From Helicovermis profundi (lineage in GTDB: Bacteria > Bacillota > Clostridia > Peptostreptococcales > Acidaminobacteraceae), in assembly GCF_033097505.1 (NCBI RefSeq), contig NZ_AP028654.1, forward strand, positions 2,252,001 to 2,316,000: a DNA stretch of 64,000 nt. Direction: 5' to 3'. Position 1 is the first letter of the stretch. Each line of letters starts with the position of its first letter. The notes below the pieces were generated by a model, which saw only the letters and a list, made by a program, of their open reading frames with translations, made no database searches and was not told the origin of the DNA. The translations under genes were made by a program, and so were the position numbers. Of this stretch, positions 48,260 to 57,335 are shown in pieces.

Positions 48260-48410
48260 TAAGCCTCCAATAAATAGCATATATATTCATTATATAAGTT
48301 TTATTATAATTTTAGTTACATAACAATTACAATTCTATTATAACTTGTATTTTAAGGCGAAACTCAATCTTAGTTATCTAATTTTAGTGAAATATAGTAA
48401 ATTTCTTTTC

Positions 48411-48438
48411 TTGCTTTTTATTTAGTTTTTGTTATAAT
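48411..48438 (+). promoter_or_regulatory. Promoter of tRNA-Sec
   Basis: TTGCTT and TATAAT with a 16-bp spacer lie 19 bp upstream of the tRNA 5' end. Confidence 0.75.
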
Positions 48439-48457
48439 GTAGTAGCCAATTAATTTT

Positions 48458-48554
48458 GGGAGTAGATGGGCGCTGGTGTGTCCTCTGGTCTTCAAAACCA
48501 GCATGAGGCGTTAAGAGCGTCTTAGGTGGGTTCGATTCCCACGTATTCCCGCCA
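48458..48554 (+). tRNA. selC: tRNA-Sec (anticodon TCA, UGA-decoding)
   Basis: A 97-nt tRNA with long variable arm. The anticodon stem is CTGGT/ACCAG, with loop CTTCAAA and anticodon TCA at 48492-48494. The T arm is GTGGG-TTCGATT-CCCAC, and the acceptor GGGAGTA/TATTCCC is followed by GCCA with an encoded CCA. The length, extended arm and TCA anticodon identify selenocysteine tRNA. No selA, selB or selD is in the window, and no in-frame UGA selenoprotein was recognised here. A broken integrase starts 126 bp downstream, so the tRNA 3' end is a likely attachment site. Confidence 0.96.
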
Positions 48555-48670
48555 AAATGTACTAGTTACAACAGTTGTAGAGATTCTACGGTTGTTGTTT
48601 TTTCGCTTTTTTGTAGAATTTTAAAACCAATGTGTCTAATAGTTAGTTTCATCTATTATAATACGCGGAG

Positions 48671-49110
48671 GTGTTGGAAATGGCTATTTCTATGAAAGGA
48701 AAAACAAATTATAAAACCACTATGAACAATATTCCAAAATATCGGGAAAAAATGTTAATACAAACTTACCTTGATTTACATGATGAATTTATACGTGATA
48801 AAGAGTTGGAAAACCTAAGTGATAGGACTATTAAAGACCACATATATATCTTTAAAATATTTAGTAAGTGGTTGTTAGCATCCGATTGGTCTTATGAAAA
48901 CCAATATGTTCAAAAGGCTCTTTTTATAGACTATAAAGACTATATGATTAATGAGAAGATTATGCACCATGTACAGTAAACGTAAGGCTTAGACCACTCA
49001 AAACGTATAATAATTGGCTAGTAAGAAATCGTCATACAGAGGCGAATTATAACCTTTATCTTTGACTTTTAAAAATTCCAAAAGACGGAATCCATTTTAG
49101 AGAGTATATG
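48671..49110 (+). pseudogene. Frameshifted tyrosine recombinase (integrase) fragment
   Basis: The frame 48671-48979 encodes an N-terminal core-binding domain (LENLSDRTIKDHIYIFKIFSKWLLASD...FIDYKDYMINEKIM). After a frameshift near 48970 the family pattern continues as VNVRLRPLKTYNNWLVRN up to a stop at 49066, and a further LLKIPKDGIHF piece follows in another frame. The catalytic C-terminal domain with Arg and Tyr is not found. RBS GGAGGTG is present. It sits next to tRNA-Sec, the classical site for such integrases, and marks the island's left end. Confidence 0.8.
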
Positions 49111-49451
49111 ACTTTCAAACTTTATTTTATTTTTGTTAATATTTTAGTTAATTAAGATGTACTAGAATATACGTTTACTTCTAATTTTTCTCTATAACTG
49201 GCTTCAGCATGCTAAATACTATATCTATACTTGTGCAACTTACACATCGTTTTAGTTTCGCGGCCTTTACAAATATGAGAAAATTTCTTTGTTCGCTGAC
49301 AGATTTATTTTGTAAAATTAGAACAATATCTATAGCAATTGAGTGTCGTATATTTCTTACAAATTCTCTTACAATCATAATTACATAAATATATTTCTCA
49401 TATTTTTATATCGCCGTCATCCTCTATTCGCTATATAGCACAAAACACATT
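49111..49451. other. Non-coding or degraded stretch
   Basis: A minus-strand 65-codon frame (49181-49378) is present without ribosome site or known motif. I see no supported gene; the stretch may be the decayed rest of the integrase region. Confidence 0.4.
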
Positions 49452-50711
49452 CTATATTTCTTTAATATCTTTAAACCTCAATAGTAAGATACAAAGACAA
49501 AGGCTTAATAGTCCACAAACCAAAAATATTATATAACTTTCGGAGAAATCAGCTACAAACCCAATTATAAGCATTCCGAACGGCACAACTGCCTGACTAA
49601 GCGAATTCATCGTTGAAAAGAAACGCCCTCTCATATCGTCCGGAATTATTTTTTGCATCATTGTCATAAAAGGTATATTGCAAAAGGAACCACAAGCCAT
49701 AAGTAGAAACCCAATAAAGCAGATTATGGCGAATTTCATATTATCCGACAATACGTTTTTCAACAATGGCAATAATGGAATTGATAGCATCGAAAATAAT
49801 ACAGAAAATATTAGAATAGACAAAAACAAGCTTCTGAATATTTTTTTAGGTTGAGGTATTATGCTCAGCACTACCATTCCAAACACACCTCCAGATAGCA
49901 TAATTCCTCTCAACAATCCATAGGATTGGGCTTCAAGACCTAAATTGAATTTTATAACCTTAGGTAGTACAATCTGTAATGCCGGATTAAACAGAAAATT
50001 AAAAAACACAATAAATGATAGCAGCGTTAATATGGATGTTTTATTCATTATGTACATAATACCGTCTTTAAAGTCTGCATACATTGAAGTTTCAGCCTTT
50101 TGCTGTACTTCACACTTCCTCATTTTGATAAACATCTCTGATATTCCAGATAGAATAAAAGAAATTCCATTTAGAAATACAATGCCTGCTATACCAAGAT
50201 ATGAATAAAGAAATCCAGATATGAATAACCCAATCATGAAAGTCAGTTGACCCGACAACTCATTTATAGAATTAGCTTTTTGTAAATTATAATCATCAAC
50301 TATATTTGGAATTGATGCATCTATAGCAGAATTAAATAATGAATTTAAAATAGCACAAATACTTGAAATTGCTATAATACTGACAAACGGAAAAAATCCG
50401 AACTTAATTAATAAGCCCATGAGGATAATTAAGCCACCTCGTATAATATCTGTCCATACTATAATCCATTTTCTGTTGAATCGATCCACAATAACTCCAC
50501 CAAAAGTTCCAAATATTATTACAGGAATTAATGTACTTATCCCATAATAAGAGAGTAACCGCCCAGTCGCAGTCGCATCAGCTAAAGTCATAATATACCA
50601 GCCTATCGCACCTATATGTATTGCAGATCCAATATTTGATACAATACTACCTAATATTAAAAGGACAAAACTTTTATGGTGAATTATTTTTTCAGTTTGT
50701 AACTCTTCCAT
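49452..50711 (-). CDS. MFS transporter, probable export pump of the RiPP cluster
   Basis: A 419-residue permease with twelve membrane helices of the MFS_3/EntS-like group. The loop 2-3 motif is FGGVIVDRFNRKWIIVWTDIIRG, and the second half has IPDDMRGRFFSTMNSLSQAVVPFGM. The ATG at 50711 follows GAGGAGG; the frame opens at 50732. It is last in the minus-strand cluster behind the M50 and radical SAM genes, at 156 bp. Export of the modified peptide is inferred from position; drug efflux is the alternative. Confidence 0.87.
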   Translation of the reverse strand: MEELQTEKIIHHKSFVLLILGSIVSNIGSAIHIGAIGWYIMTLADATATGRLLSYYGISTLIPVIIFGTFGGVIVDRFNRKWIIVWTDIIRGGLIILMGLLIKFGFFPFVSIIAISSICAILNSLFNSAIDASIPNIVDDYNLQKANSINELSGQLTFMIGLFISGFLYSYLGIAGIVFLNGISFILSGISEMFIKMRKCEVQQKAETSMYADFKDGIMYIMNKTSILTLLSFIVFFNFLFNPALQIVLPKVIKFNLGLEAQSYGLLRGIMLSGGVFGMVVLSIIPQPKKIFRSLFLSILIFSVLFSMLSIPLLPLLKNVLSDNMKFAIICFIGFLLMACGSFCNIPFMTMMQKIIPDDMRGRFFSTMNSLSQAVVPFGMLIIGFVADFSESYIIFLVCGLLSLCLCILLLRFKDIKEI

Positions 50712-50867
50712 TATTACCTCCTCTATAAACAAAATATACTAAATGATAACATATACATATTATTAGTACTAATTATCAAGCATCTACATAGCATTAAAAC
50801 AAAAAAATATTCAAAAATACAATTATACAAATTACATATATGAATCAAATGGTATCCTAAAACAATT

Positions 50868-52067
50868 CTAGGCATTGATGTAATTTTTTGTTTTATATGT
50901 AATAACTATATAATTCAATATACCGTTAAAAATAATCAAAATTGGTATAATTAACAAAATATACTTTTCACAAAAAATTTGAATTCCCAATAGAGAGAAT
51001 ATTGCATAAATTAAATGAACTTGATTAAATAGTGGCCCAATCAAAATAAATGAAATTGCGAGAACATAATAAATCCTATCAAAATTATCAATATCCAATT
51101 TTATTTTTTTTGATTTATTAAAAACATACATTACGAATTTATATAAATTGAGCCTTAAATTGCTTTTTCTTAACATAATTGACATATAGAAATAGCCATC
51201 TGTCAAGGATATTGGCATAAGATTGTAAATGAATATGCTTATATTACCTAATGCGAACATTTTGAAAAGTTCATTTCTGCTGATGAAATACAAATTCATC
51301 CAAAATAAAGCTTGGAATATGTTGGATTTAGCACCGGCACTGATAACTTGAAGAAGATCATTACGTTCCAAAGAATACATATTAGGTATTTTAATATAAA
51401 ACATCGGAAACCATCCGAAATATAACACAAATGATAATTTTTCTGGATTTAAACCTTTTTTTAATGCCTGATAACAATGAGAAAATTCATGCAATAATAA
51501 GGAGATTACCATTGAAACATTTGAAATAAGATAGCCCTTTAAAACCGAGTTTTCATACAAAAACAAATTGCCAAAATTGTTATTTAGAGTATTGAACACG
51601 AACAGTGAAACCATGAAGAAAAAAAGCACTTCATAAAATCTATCTAAAATAGTCATATTCCGTTTTAAAAATCTAACTAACCACGTAAGTCTAATAGAAA
51701 ACAAATTGATAGAAAGGTTTCTTATTTCACTAAAATCTTTCTTTTTGATATTATCATACTCAACAATTCCATTAGCACTTAGATAGATAATAATTTCTTT
51801 CACATCACACTTAATATTAAGTGTGTTTATCTCATTTTGTAATTCTTCAATATTTCTTCTTCCGTCAATTTTACTTAATACTTGTCTGAACACACTTATC
51901 TTGTTGTATGTTACTAATATAGACGAATCGTTTTCTAGCGAGCCAACGATCCACTTACCACCTGTTTCTGCATACAAGTCATTGTAGTATATTTCCCCAG
52001 CTAATTTTGGTACATTCGAATCAACATATAGATTCTCAACATTGTTATTATCATTTAATAGATTCAT
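50868..52067 (-). CDS. Membrane M50 metalloprotease with PqqD-like N-terminal region
   Basis: A 399-residue protein. Residues about 15-115 look like a PqqD/RRE-type fold (ISVFRQVLSKIDGRRNIEELQNEINTLNIKCDVKEIIIYLSANGIVEY), which binds RiPP leaders elsewhere. The rest has several membrane helices with the zinc site LLHEFSHCYQAL (HExxH) and the third ligand motif NLMPISLTDGYF (NxxPxxxxDG), so it should be an active site-2-type protease. The ATG overlaps the end of the radical SAM gene by 17 bp, showing coupling. It is similar in architecture to YydH-type proteases of RiPP operons. Leader cleavage or modification inside the membrane is the likely job. Confidence 0.85.
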   Translation of the reverse strand: MNLLNDNNNVENLYVDSNVPKLAGEIYYNDLYAETGGKWIVGSLENDSSILVTYNKISVFRQVLSKIDGRRNIEELQNEINTLNIKCDVKEIIIYLSANGIVEYDNIKKKDFSEIRNLSINLFSIRLTWLVRFLKRNMTILDRFYEVLFFFMVSLFVFNTLNNNFGNLFLYENSVLKGYLISNVSMVISLLLHEFSHCYQALKKGLNPEKLSFVLYFGWFPMFYIKIPNMYSLERNDLLQVISAGAKSNIFQALFWMNLYFISRNELFKMFALGNISIFIYNLMPISLTDGYFYMSIMLRKSNLRLNLYKFVMYVFNKSKKIKLDIDNFDRIYYVLAISFILIGPLFNQVHLIYAIFSLLGIQIFCEKYILLIIPILIIFNGILNYIVITYKTKNYINA

Positions 52068-53313
52068 AGATTACTCTTTCAAGAAGTTTTTTTGACAATA
52101 TGCAATTTTCAACAACTGGCTTGCATATGCTACCATTTACCATATTAAAAGTACCTATGCATCCAGAACATCCAGCATAACAAATTTTTTGTGCCCAACA
52201 ACTATTACATTCTTTATTATTAGCTATCTTATTTTGAGATAATTTTTCAAAAACACTATTAAATTCAGTTTCATTATAGTTAAATACATTACTCATTCTA
52301 TATTCCTTTGAACCAATAAACATAAAACAAGGGTATATATCACCATTGTAGTTTATTGTTATGTCAGATAGACCTGCCATACAAAAATACTCTTGTGTTT
52401 CCTTATCTCTTAGTAATTTTCTAATAGTAGCTTTTTTAAAATCACTCAGTTTATTATTTAGGTTAAAAGAATATTTCGAACATGCATCAAAGTAGTTTCT
52501 AAAAATTTCACTTCCATAATATTTGTTTTTACTGTCTTCAATATTGGGGCAAAAATGTACTTGATCAACATCCAAATCACAAATATGTTTATAGTCTAAT
52601 ATGTCATTGTCATCAACAAAATTCTTAATTTGGTTGTTAGCAACAGTCATTTCAATATTTATCTTGAATTTTCCGTATTTTTTCATTTTTGATATATTTT
52701 TAAGTACTTCATCATAAACACTTTTATTACTATTCTTGTAAATTCGATTATCGTCATTAGTTTGCTTCATACCATCTAGACTTACCGTAATATTATCGAA
52801 ATACAAATTAAAAATATCAATTATTTTTTCGTTGATAAGGGTCCCATTTGTTACCATTGTTAATTTTGGAATAACAAGCCCCTTTTCTCTGAATTTTTCG
52901 TGTATAATTTTACAAGCTTCTTCAATAATCCCAGCATTTAAGAGTGGTTCTCCACCAAAAAACTGTATATATCCGACTCCATCATTATACTTATTAAGAA
53001 TAAAATCGATTCCAGTTATCATCGTTTCCAATTTCATTAAGCATTCTGACACATTATTATCATCAATACAATCATGCAGATAACAATATTTACAACTTAA
53101 ATTACATGATTCTGATAAAATAATAACTAGCCTCTCTAGCATATTTCTTTCATCGTTTTGTGGAGAAGATTTTAAATAATTAGTATTTAATATATTCTCT
53201 TTAATTTCATTCACTTTATTTTTATGAACATCTGGAATTTTATAAATTTCAACATTATGTCCATCAAATAAAATACCTTGATTCTCAATTTCATAATAAT
53301 GTAATTTGTTCAC
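52051..53313 (-). CDS. Radical SAM/SPASM peptide maturase
   Basis: A 420-residue enzyme. The radical SAM cluster site is ESCNLSCKYCYLHD (CxxxCxxC, about residues 72-82), followed by IQFFGGEPLLN and the strand pattern of a partial TIM barrel. The C-terminal SPASM region (about 335-410) is rich in Cys: CMAGL, CFMFIGS, CNSCWAQKICYAGCSGC and CKPVVENC, enough for two auxiliary [4Fe-4S] clusters. SPASM enzymes form thioether or C-C bonds in peptides. The start is a GTG at 53313 after AGGAGGG. It follows the precursor genes by 87 bp, so they are the obvious substrates. The exact chemistry is not inferable. Confidence 0.92.
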   Translation of the reverse strand: MNKLHYYEIENQGILFDGHNVEIYKIPDVHKNKVNEIKENILNTNYLKSSPQNDERNMLERLVIILSESCNLSCKYCYLHDCIDDNNVSECLMKLETMITGIDFILNKYNDGVGYIQFFGGEPLLNAGIIEEACKIIHEKFREKGLVIPKLTMVTNGTLINEKIIDIFNLYFDNITVSLDGMKQTNDDNRIYKNSNKSVYDEVLKNISKMKKYGKFKINIEMTVANNQIKNFVDDNDILDYKHICDLDVDQVHFCPNIEDSKNKYYGSEIFRNYFDACSKYSFNLNNKLSDFKKATIRKLLRDKETQEYFCMAGLSDITINYNGDIYPCFMFIGSKEYRMSNVFNYNETEFNSVFEKLSQNKIANNKECNSCWAQKICYAGCSGCIGTFNMVNGSICKPVVENCILSKKLLERVIYESIK

Positions 53314-53400
53314 TATACCCTCCTAAATTGTAATAGCTAGCTTATTAATAACTTACAGAGTAATAATTATGTAGCTAAATACATTCCATAGTTTTGTTGA

Positions 53401-53565
53401 CTACAAAGCTCCTTTACAATCACATCCAAATCCAGAACCACCCGGAACAGCTAAGTCTTCGATGTTTTCCAAATCATTGCAATCAAATCTCATACTTTCA
53501 ATATCAAAATCAATTTCTCTTCCTTCTCTTTTTTCTGATTTTTCGAACAATTCATTTACTTTCAT
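53401..53565 (-). CDS. RiPP precursor peptide 1
   Basis: A 54-residue peptide with AGGAGGTGAC as ribosome site. It has an acidic/basic leader (MKVNELFEKSEKREGREIDF) and the shared block IESMRFDCNDLENIEDLAVPGG. The tail SGFGCDCKGAL has two Cys spaced CxC. The Gly-Gly at positions 42-43 resembles a double-glycine processing site and would release an 11-residue core. The leader has an additional Cys29 not found in the sister peptide. The gene lies between precursor 2 and the SPASM enzyme on one transcript. No known RiPP class was matched. Confidence 0.83.
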   Translation of the reverse strand: MKVNELFEKSEKREGREIDFDIESMRFDCNDLENIEDLAVPGGSGFGCDCKGAL

Positions 53566-53586
53566 ATTTCGTCACCTCCTATATAA

Positions 53587-53742
53587 TTACAGTCCAGTTT
53601 TGCAGTTACATCCAGCTCCAGAGCCTCCGGGAACAACCAATTCTTCGATATTTTCGACATCAGACAAATCCAATCTCATTTTCTCAATATTAAATTCTTT
53701 AATCTCTTGTTTAACCTCGCGTTTCTCATTTTCTAAATTCAT
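53587..53742 (-). CDS. RiPP precursor peptide 2
   Basis: A 51-residue sister of precursor 1, 21 bp upstream of it, with AAGGAG as ribosome site. Identical or similar residues: F(N/D)IE.MR.D..D.ENIE.L.VPGGSG.GC.CK..L. The tail is SGAGCNCKTGL. The leader start differs (MNLENEKREVKQEIKE) while the block from residue 17 on is nearly the same, as expected when leader recognition and core are both selected. Two copies of a precursor with one maturase set are common in peptide antibiotic loci. Confidence 0.83.
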   Translation of the reverse strand: MNLENEKREVKQEIKEFNIEKMRLDLSDVENIEELVVPGGSGAGCNCKTGL

Positions 53743-53772
53743 AATTTTTCTCCTTTTTTTAACAATATATTA

Positions 53773-54777
53773 TTACAACTGTAAGTTATTAATTAATTCA
53801 TCAATGCACATAATGAAAAATTCATGTTCAAAATTCATTATTTCATTAAATTTATTTAGAAGTTCTTTAGAAGGAACATAACATTCTTCACAAATGAAAT
53901 TGGCCATTTCACACCATTTCCTTTCCATTTCTGAAACCATTTCAATTAGATTTTGACTTAGATTAATATCATATTTTAAGCACGCACGAATCAAAGCCTT
54001 TTTTAAGGTCCCTCTATAAAAAGAATTACTTGCATCAATTGACGTAATGTATTTCTCAATCATTCTCATATATAATTTAATTGTATTTTTGGTTGAATAA
54101 CTATAATTTACCAAACAAAATTCTAAAAATTTTTTAAAACTCTTCATATGCCCAAATGCTCCTTTTTCTGATAACATATGTTCGAAATTGATAATGATTG
54201 AATTGCAATATAAATTCTTCGAAACAACAACATTCACTTCACGCTTCTTTGCCAGTTTATAAATTATGTTCTCCGGTAAAATCAGTCCTTTTTTTGATGA
54301 CATAGCTCTATTTAATGCTTCAATATCAATCCATATACGTGCAAAATGTAAACAATCATATAGCAAAACCTCCGTTTTGCTTCCTTCACATCTTGAATCA
54401 ATAACATTTACAGCGTGTAATCCAAAGTGAGCTTTATTAATTTCCAAATAATCCAAATAGAACCTATCAGTATTAATCAGTATTTCGTATTTCGAGATAT
54501 TCTTTACCTGTTCATTGAAATCTAAACACTTCTCTTTATAAACTGAAAAACCAAGTTTTTTTGAAATAACGATTTCATTATCGGTTTTTTTACCAAATAG
54601 AATTGGAAAATTAATCCCCTTATTTTCAACTAAGTAAAAGTTGAAATCCAAGCTTTCACCTAGCAAAAACAAATCAAAATCATCTAGATTAATATCATTC
54701 CTTGAAAATATTTCCTTCACACAGCTGATTCTGCAATCAATCCAATTTTTTTTATTATCTACAACAGCTTTCATCAT
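53773..54777 (-). CDS. BtrH_N-like protein in the RiPP cluster
   Basis: A 334-residue soluble protein. The N-terminal third (IDCRISCVKEIFSRNDINLDDFDLFLLGESLDFNFYLVENKGINFPILFG) resembles BtrH_N domains, with the early Cys and the GLG(x)GL-like segment FLLGESLDFNF. BtrH is the acyltransferase of butirosin biosynthesis, which shares a papain-like fold. The C-terminal helical part (about 190-334) is unassigned. It starts 5' of the precursor genes with a 30-bp gap and is on the same transcript. A modifying transferase or cyclase role on the peptide is inferred only. RBS GGGAAGGATGG is acceptable. Confidence 0.6.
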   Translation of the reverse strand: MMKAVVDNKKNWIDCRISCVKEIFSRNDINLDDFDLFLLGESLDFNFYLVENKGINFPILFGKKTDNEIVISKKLGFSVYKEKCLDFNEQVKNISKYEILINTDRFYLDYLEINKAHFGLHAVNVIDSRCEGSKTEVLLYDCLHFARIWIDIEALNRAMSSKKGLILPENIIYKLAKKREVNVVVSKNLYCNSIIINFEHMLSEKGAFGHMKSFKKFLEFCLVNYSYSTKNTIKLYMRMIEKYITSIDASNSFYRGTLKKALIRACLKYDINLSQNLIEMVSEMERKWCEMANFICEECYVPSKELLNKFNEIMNFEHEFFIMCIDELINNLQL

Positions 54778-55523
54778 ATGACCATCCTTCCCTAACGTGA
54801 AATTTTCATTTGATTTGATGATCGTAAATATTTCTTTCTTAAGCGTGCCAACAATCTAAGTGATTCTTAAAATTTTATAGTTCCTTTTAATTCCATTAAA
54901 TTTCTTTGAATATTTTGAACAAAATCATAAGCGATACACAGCATAAGAATAACTATTATCTAATCAGATCATCATTTCCGTTTTGAGCAAGCGTACTTCC
55001 GATTGACAGTATAATTGTTTTATAAGTTTCACTTGAATCTCTTTACATTTATCGTTTAATGTTAAATGTACCCCTTGATAATCAAGCTAAATTGTGGACA
55101 ATTCTATCCACAATAGTGTGAGCATGAAACACTCCACCTAAACTAGTATGGCATGCAACTACGCGAACCTCCTAACTTGTAGTGTAGATGATTCATAAGT
55201 CATTCACTATATAGTTTTCAGCATAGTCTTTGATGAACATGTGTAACACATAAAGAGTTTCAATTGATATGCACGAAAATCCTTGTATTTATTCACAGAA
55301 ACTCTAAGTTACACCTGTATACTTTAATTCAGCATGATTGAAACAGTAATTTGAAAATTCACAGAGCAATTCATCAATTTTGCAGACAAGACATCACCTA
55401 ATAAATATTGGAACTATTATATTTGAAAGTGTAATAACACAATTTGCCTAATCTATGATTCTCGATTGAATATCAATTTTACTATAAAAACAAAATAACA
55501 TCTACAAAATTAATTCAATCAAT
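54778..55523. other. Long gap between the BtrH_N-like and B12-radical SAM genes
   Basis: About 745 bp without an intact gene. It contains the istB-like remnant near 55062-55170. The remainder shows only short broken frames on both strands. It probably marks an old insertion and deletion inside the cluster, and it weakens the case for a single transcript from the B12 enzyme to the precursors. Confidence 0.6.
55062..55170 (-). pseudogene. Remnant of an IS21-type IstB helper gene
   Basis: The minus-strand frame reads ...LGGVFHAHTIVDRIVHN and, after a frame change, LIIKGYI. This matches the C-terminal element of IstB ATPases (AIVDRI-HNA--I-I-GES). No start, Walker A or partner istA is left. Confidence 0.4.
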
Positions 55524-57329
55524 CTACTTTGAGTATTGTATTGAAATCTGATGCTGATTTTTCCTTTTTAACAAGATCTTAATTTCATTTAGTAAAAGTT
55601 TGTCCTTATACAATTTTAAATCTTCTAAGGATAAATTAATTTTTTTAATTATGTGTCCATCATGCGATGTGTTAACTATTGTTTCAAAAATATTAATATT
55701 AGTTTTGAACTCATACATTTTCATTTCTAAAGTGTATACACTCAAAAAAATATCAGTATATTCTTTGAAATTATATGTTTTCATGAATTTACCAATACTG
55801 CTTAGCATAATTTTTTGTAATAGTTTAGATCGATCAAAGTACTCTTCTTCTGTTTTGAATATTGATCCATCAAATATATCATTCGATAAATTTTCAAATG
55901 TAATATTAAAAGCATTATAAAATCTTAGTAAATCTCCTCCAAAATAATCAAATAACAACTCTAACGTCTTTTTAAATATCATTTTATTACCAACGATGAA
56001 ATAATTTATAAACAAGCTCAAATTGTTATACTGAGTTGAAATATCAGTTTTGATATAGTAGAATTGCGAAAACAAACTTGGATATTCTAGTATTTTTTTA
56101 CTTGCAGCCTCACAAAAATGAGTATAGCTACATGTGTTTTGTGAATTTCTAAGTATTAATTCATCTTTGTGTTCATTGTAAATTTCTGTTCCTACAAATG
56201 GCAAGAGTGAATGAATTCGAATATCACTATAACCTATTTTCAAAGAGGTACTAATTAGATCTAAAGTGTCTTTTAAGTCTTCTTCTGTTTCGGCTGGGAA
56301 GCAATAAACGAATGACAATTTAATCACCATGTCTTTATACTTACTTAAGTAACATAAGGTATCCTTAACATCATCTAGCTTAAGATTTTTATTTGTGATT
56401 TTTTGCATTTTTGCCGAACCAGTTTCTATGCCCAGAAATATCTCTCTGCAACCAGATTCATACATTAGATCTATTAACTCTTCATCAAGTGTGTCTATTC
56501 TAGCACTACAACTCCATTGAATTTTCAAATCTTCTTTAAGTAATCTATTACAAAACTCTACTGTTTTAATTCTACTCGCGGTAAATAAATCATGTACAAA
56601 TTCAAACATATAAATCCCATAATTATGTATTGCGTTTTCAATCTCAAGCAATATACGATCTATACTTTTCAACCGAAATTTTCTTTTCCAAAACTCTTGA
56701 GTTGAACAAAATGTGCAATTAAAAGGGCAACCTCTTCCAGCTTCTATACTAAGTTTTAAATAATCCATATTATTTAATAGTTTATAATTCGGCAATAGCA
56801 AATCATCAAGTTCTGGTAACAATTCATGCTGCTCATTAACAATAATATTATCCAAACATTTGTATGCAATTCCTTTAATTTGCCTATACTCTTTATTTCC
56901 CAACAAGCCTTCTATAATATCAACAATACTCAACTCGCCTTCTCCTATGGCTATTAAATCTATATGTAAGAACGCTTTCAATGTGTCTATAGCGGTTACA
57001 CTTGCTTGAGGTCCTCCAAAAAATATTTTAACCTTAGGATTTCGGGCTTTGATTATTTCAGAAACCATTATATGAATATGATAATCATTACACATACAGC
57101 TAAATCCAATAATTTCAGGTGATTTCGACATTATAAAATTAACAATATTTTCTATACAGTCACTGACTAATTTTGATTTCCTTATTGATCCTGTTTCAAT
57201 CAAATAATTCAATTCAAGTATTTCTACATCATAATTATCATGGTGTAGTATTGTCGCTAAATTAAGAATCCCATTTGGAATTGTGTGTTCGTTAAAGTCA
57301 ATAGGTGCTATTAATAGTATTTTTGACAT
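55524..57329 (-). CDS. B12-binding radical SAM enzyme
   Basis: A 601-residue class-B-type radical SAM protein. Residues about 1-140 form a Rossmann cobalamin domain (LLIAPIDFNEHTIPNGILNLATIL, IGFSCMCNDYHIHIMVSEIIKARNPKVKIFFGG). The radical SAM domain has the cluster motif IEAGRGCPFNCTFCSTQEFWKRK (CxxxCxxC) and FLGIETGSAKMQKITNK. The ~200-residue C-terminal part is helical and unassigned. Such enzymes methylate unactivated carbons or rearrange substrates, and many act on RiPPs. The frame opens at 57335, but the ATG at 57329 is better spaced from AGGAGGAG. It is separated from the precursors by a 745-bp degraded gap. Confidence 0.88.
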   Translation of the reverse strand: MSKILLIAPIDFNEHTIPNGILNLATILHHDNYDVEILELNYLIETGSIRKSKLVSDCIENIVNFIMSKSPEIIGFSCMCNDYHIHIMVSEIIKARNPKVKIFFGGPQASVTAIDTLKAFLHIDLIAIGEGELSIVDIIEGLLGNKEYRQIKGIAYKCLDNIIVNEQHELLPELDDLLLPNYKLLNNMDYLKLSIEAGRGCPFNCTFCSTQEFWKRKFRLKSIDRILLEIENAIHNYGIYMFEFVHDLFTASRIKTVEFCNRLLKEDLKIQWSCSARIDTLDEELIDLMYESGCREIFLGIETGSAKMQKITNKNLKLDDVKDTLCYLSKYKDMVIKLSFVYCFPAETEEDLKDTLDLISTSLKIGYSDIRIHSLLPFVGTEIYNEHKDELILRNSQNTCSYTHFCEAASKKILEYPSLFSQFYYIKTDISTQYNNLSLFINYFIVGNKMIFKKTLELLFDYFGGDLLRFYNAFNITFENLSNDIFDGSIFKTEEEYFDRSKLLQKIMLSSIGKFMKTYNFKEYTDIFLSVYTLEMKMYEFKTNINIFETIVNTSHDGHIIKKINLSLEDLKLYKDKLLLNEIKILLKRKNQHQISIQYSK

Positions 57330-57335
57330 TTTCAT

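Noticed and set aside
49181-49378. 65-codon minus-strand frame near the integrase remnant
   Set aside because: No ribosome site, no motif, and the surrounding sequence is degraded.
53394-53881. Plus-strand frames of 99 and 139 codons over the precursor region
   Set aside because: They are antisense to the two precursors and the end of the BtrH-like gene, lack ribosome sites and have no known motif.
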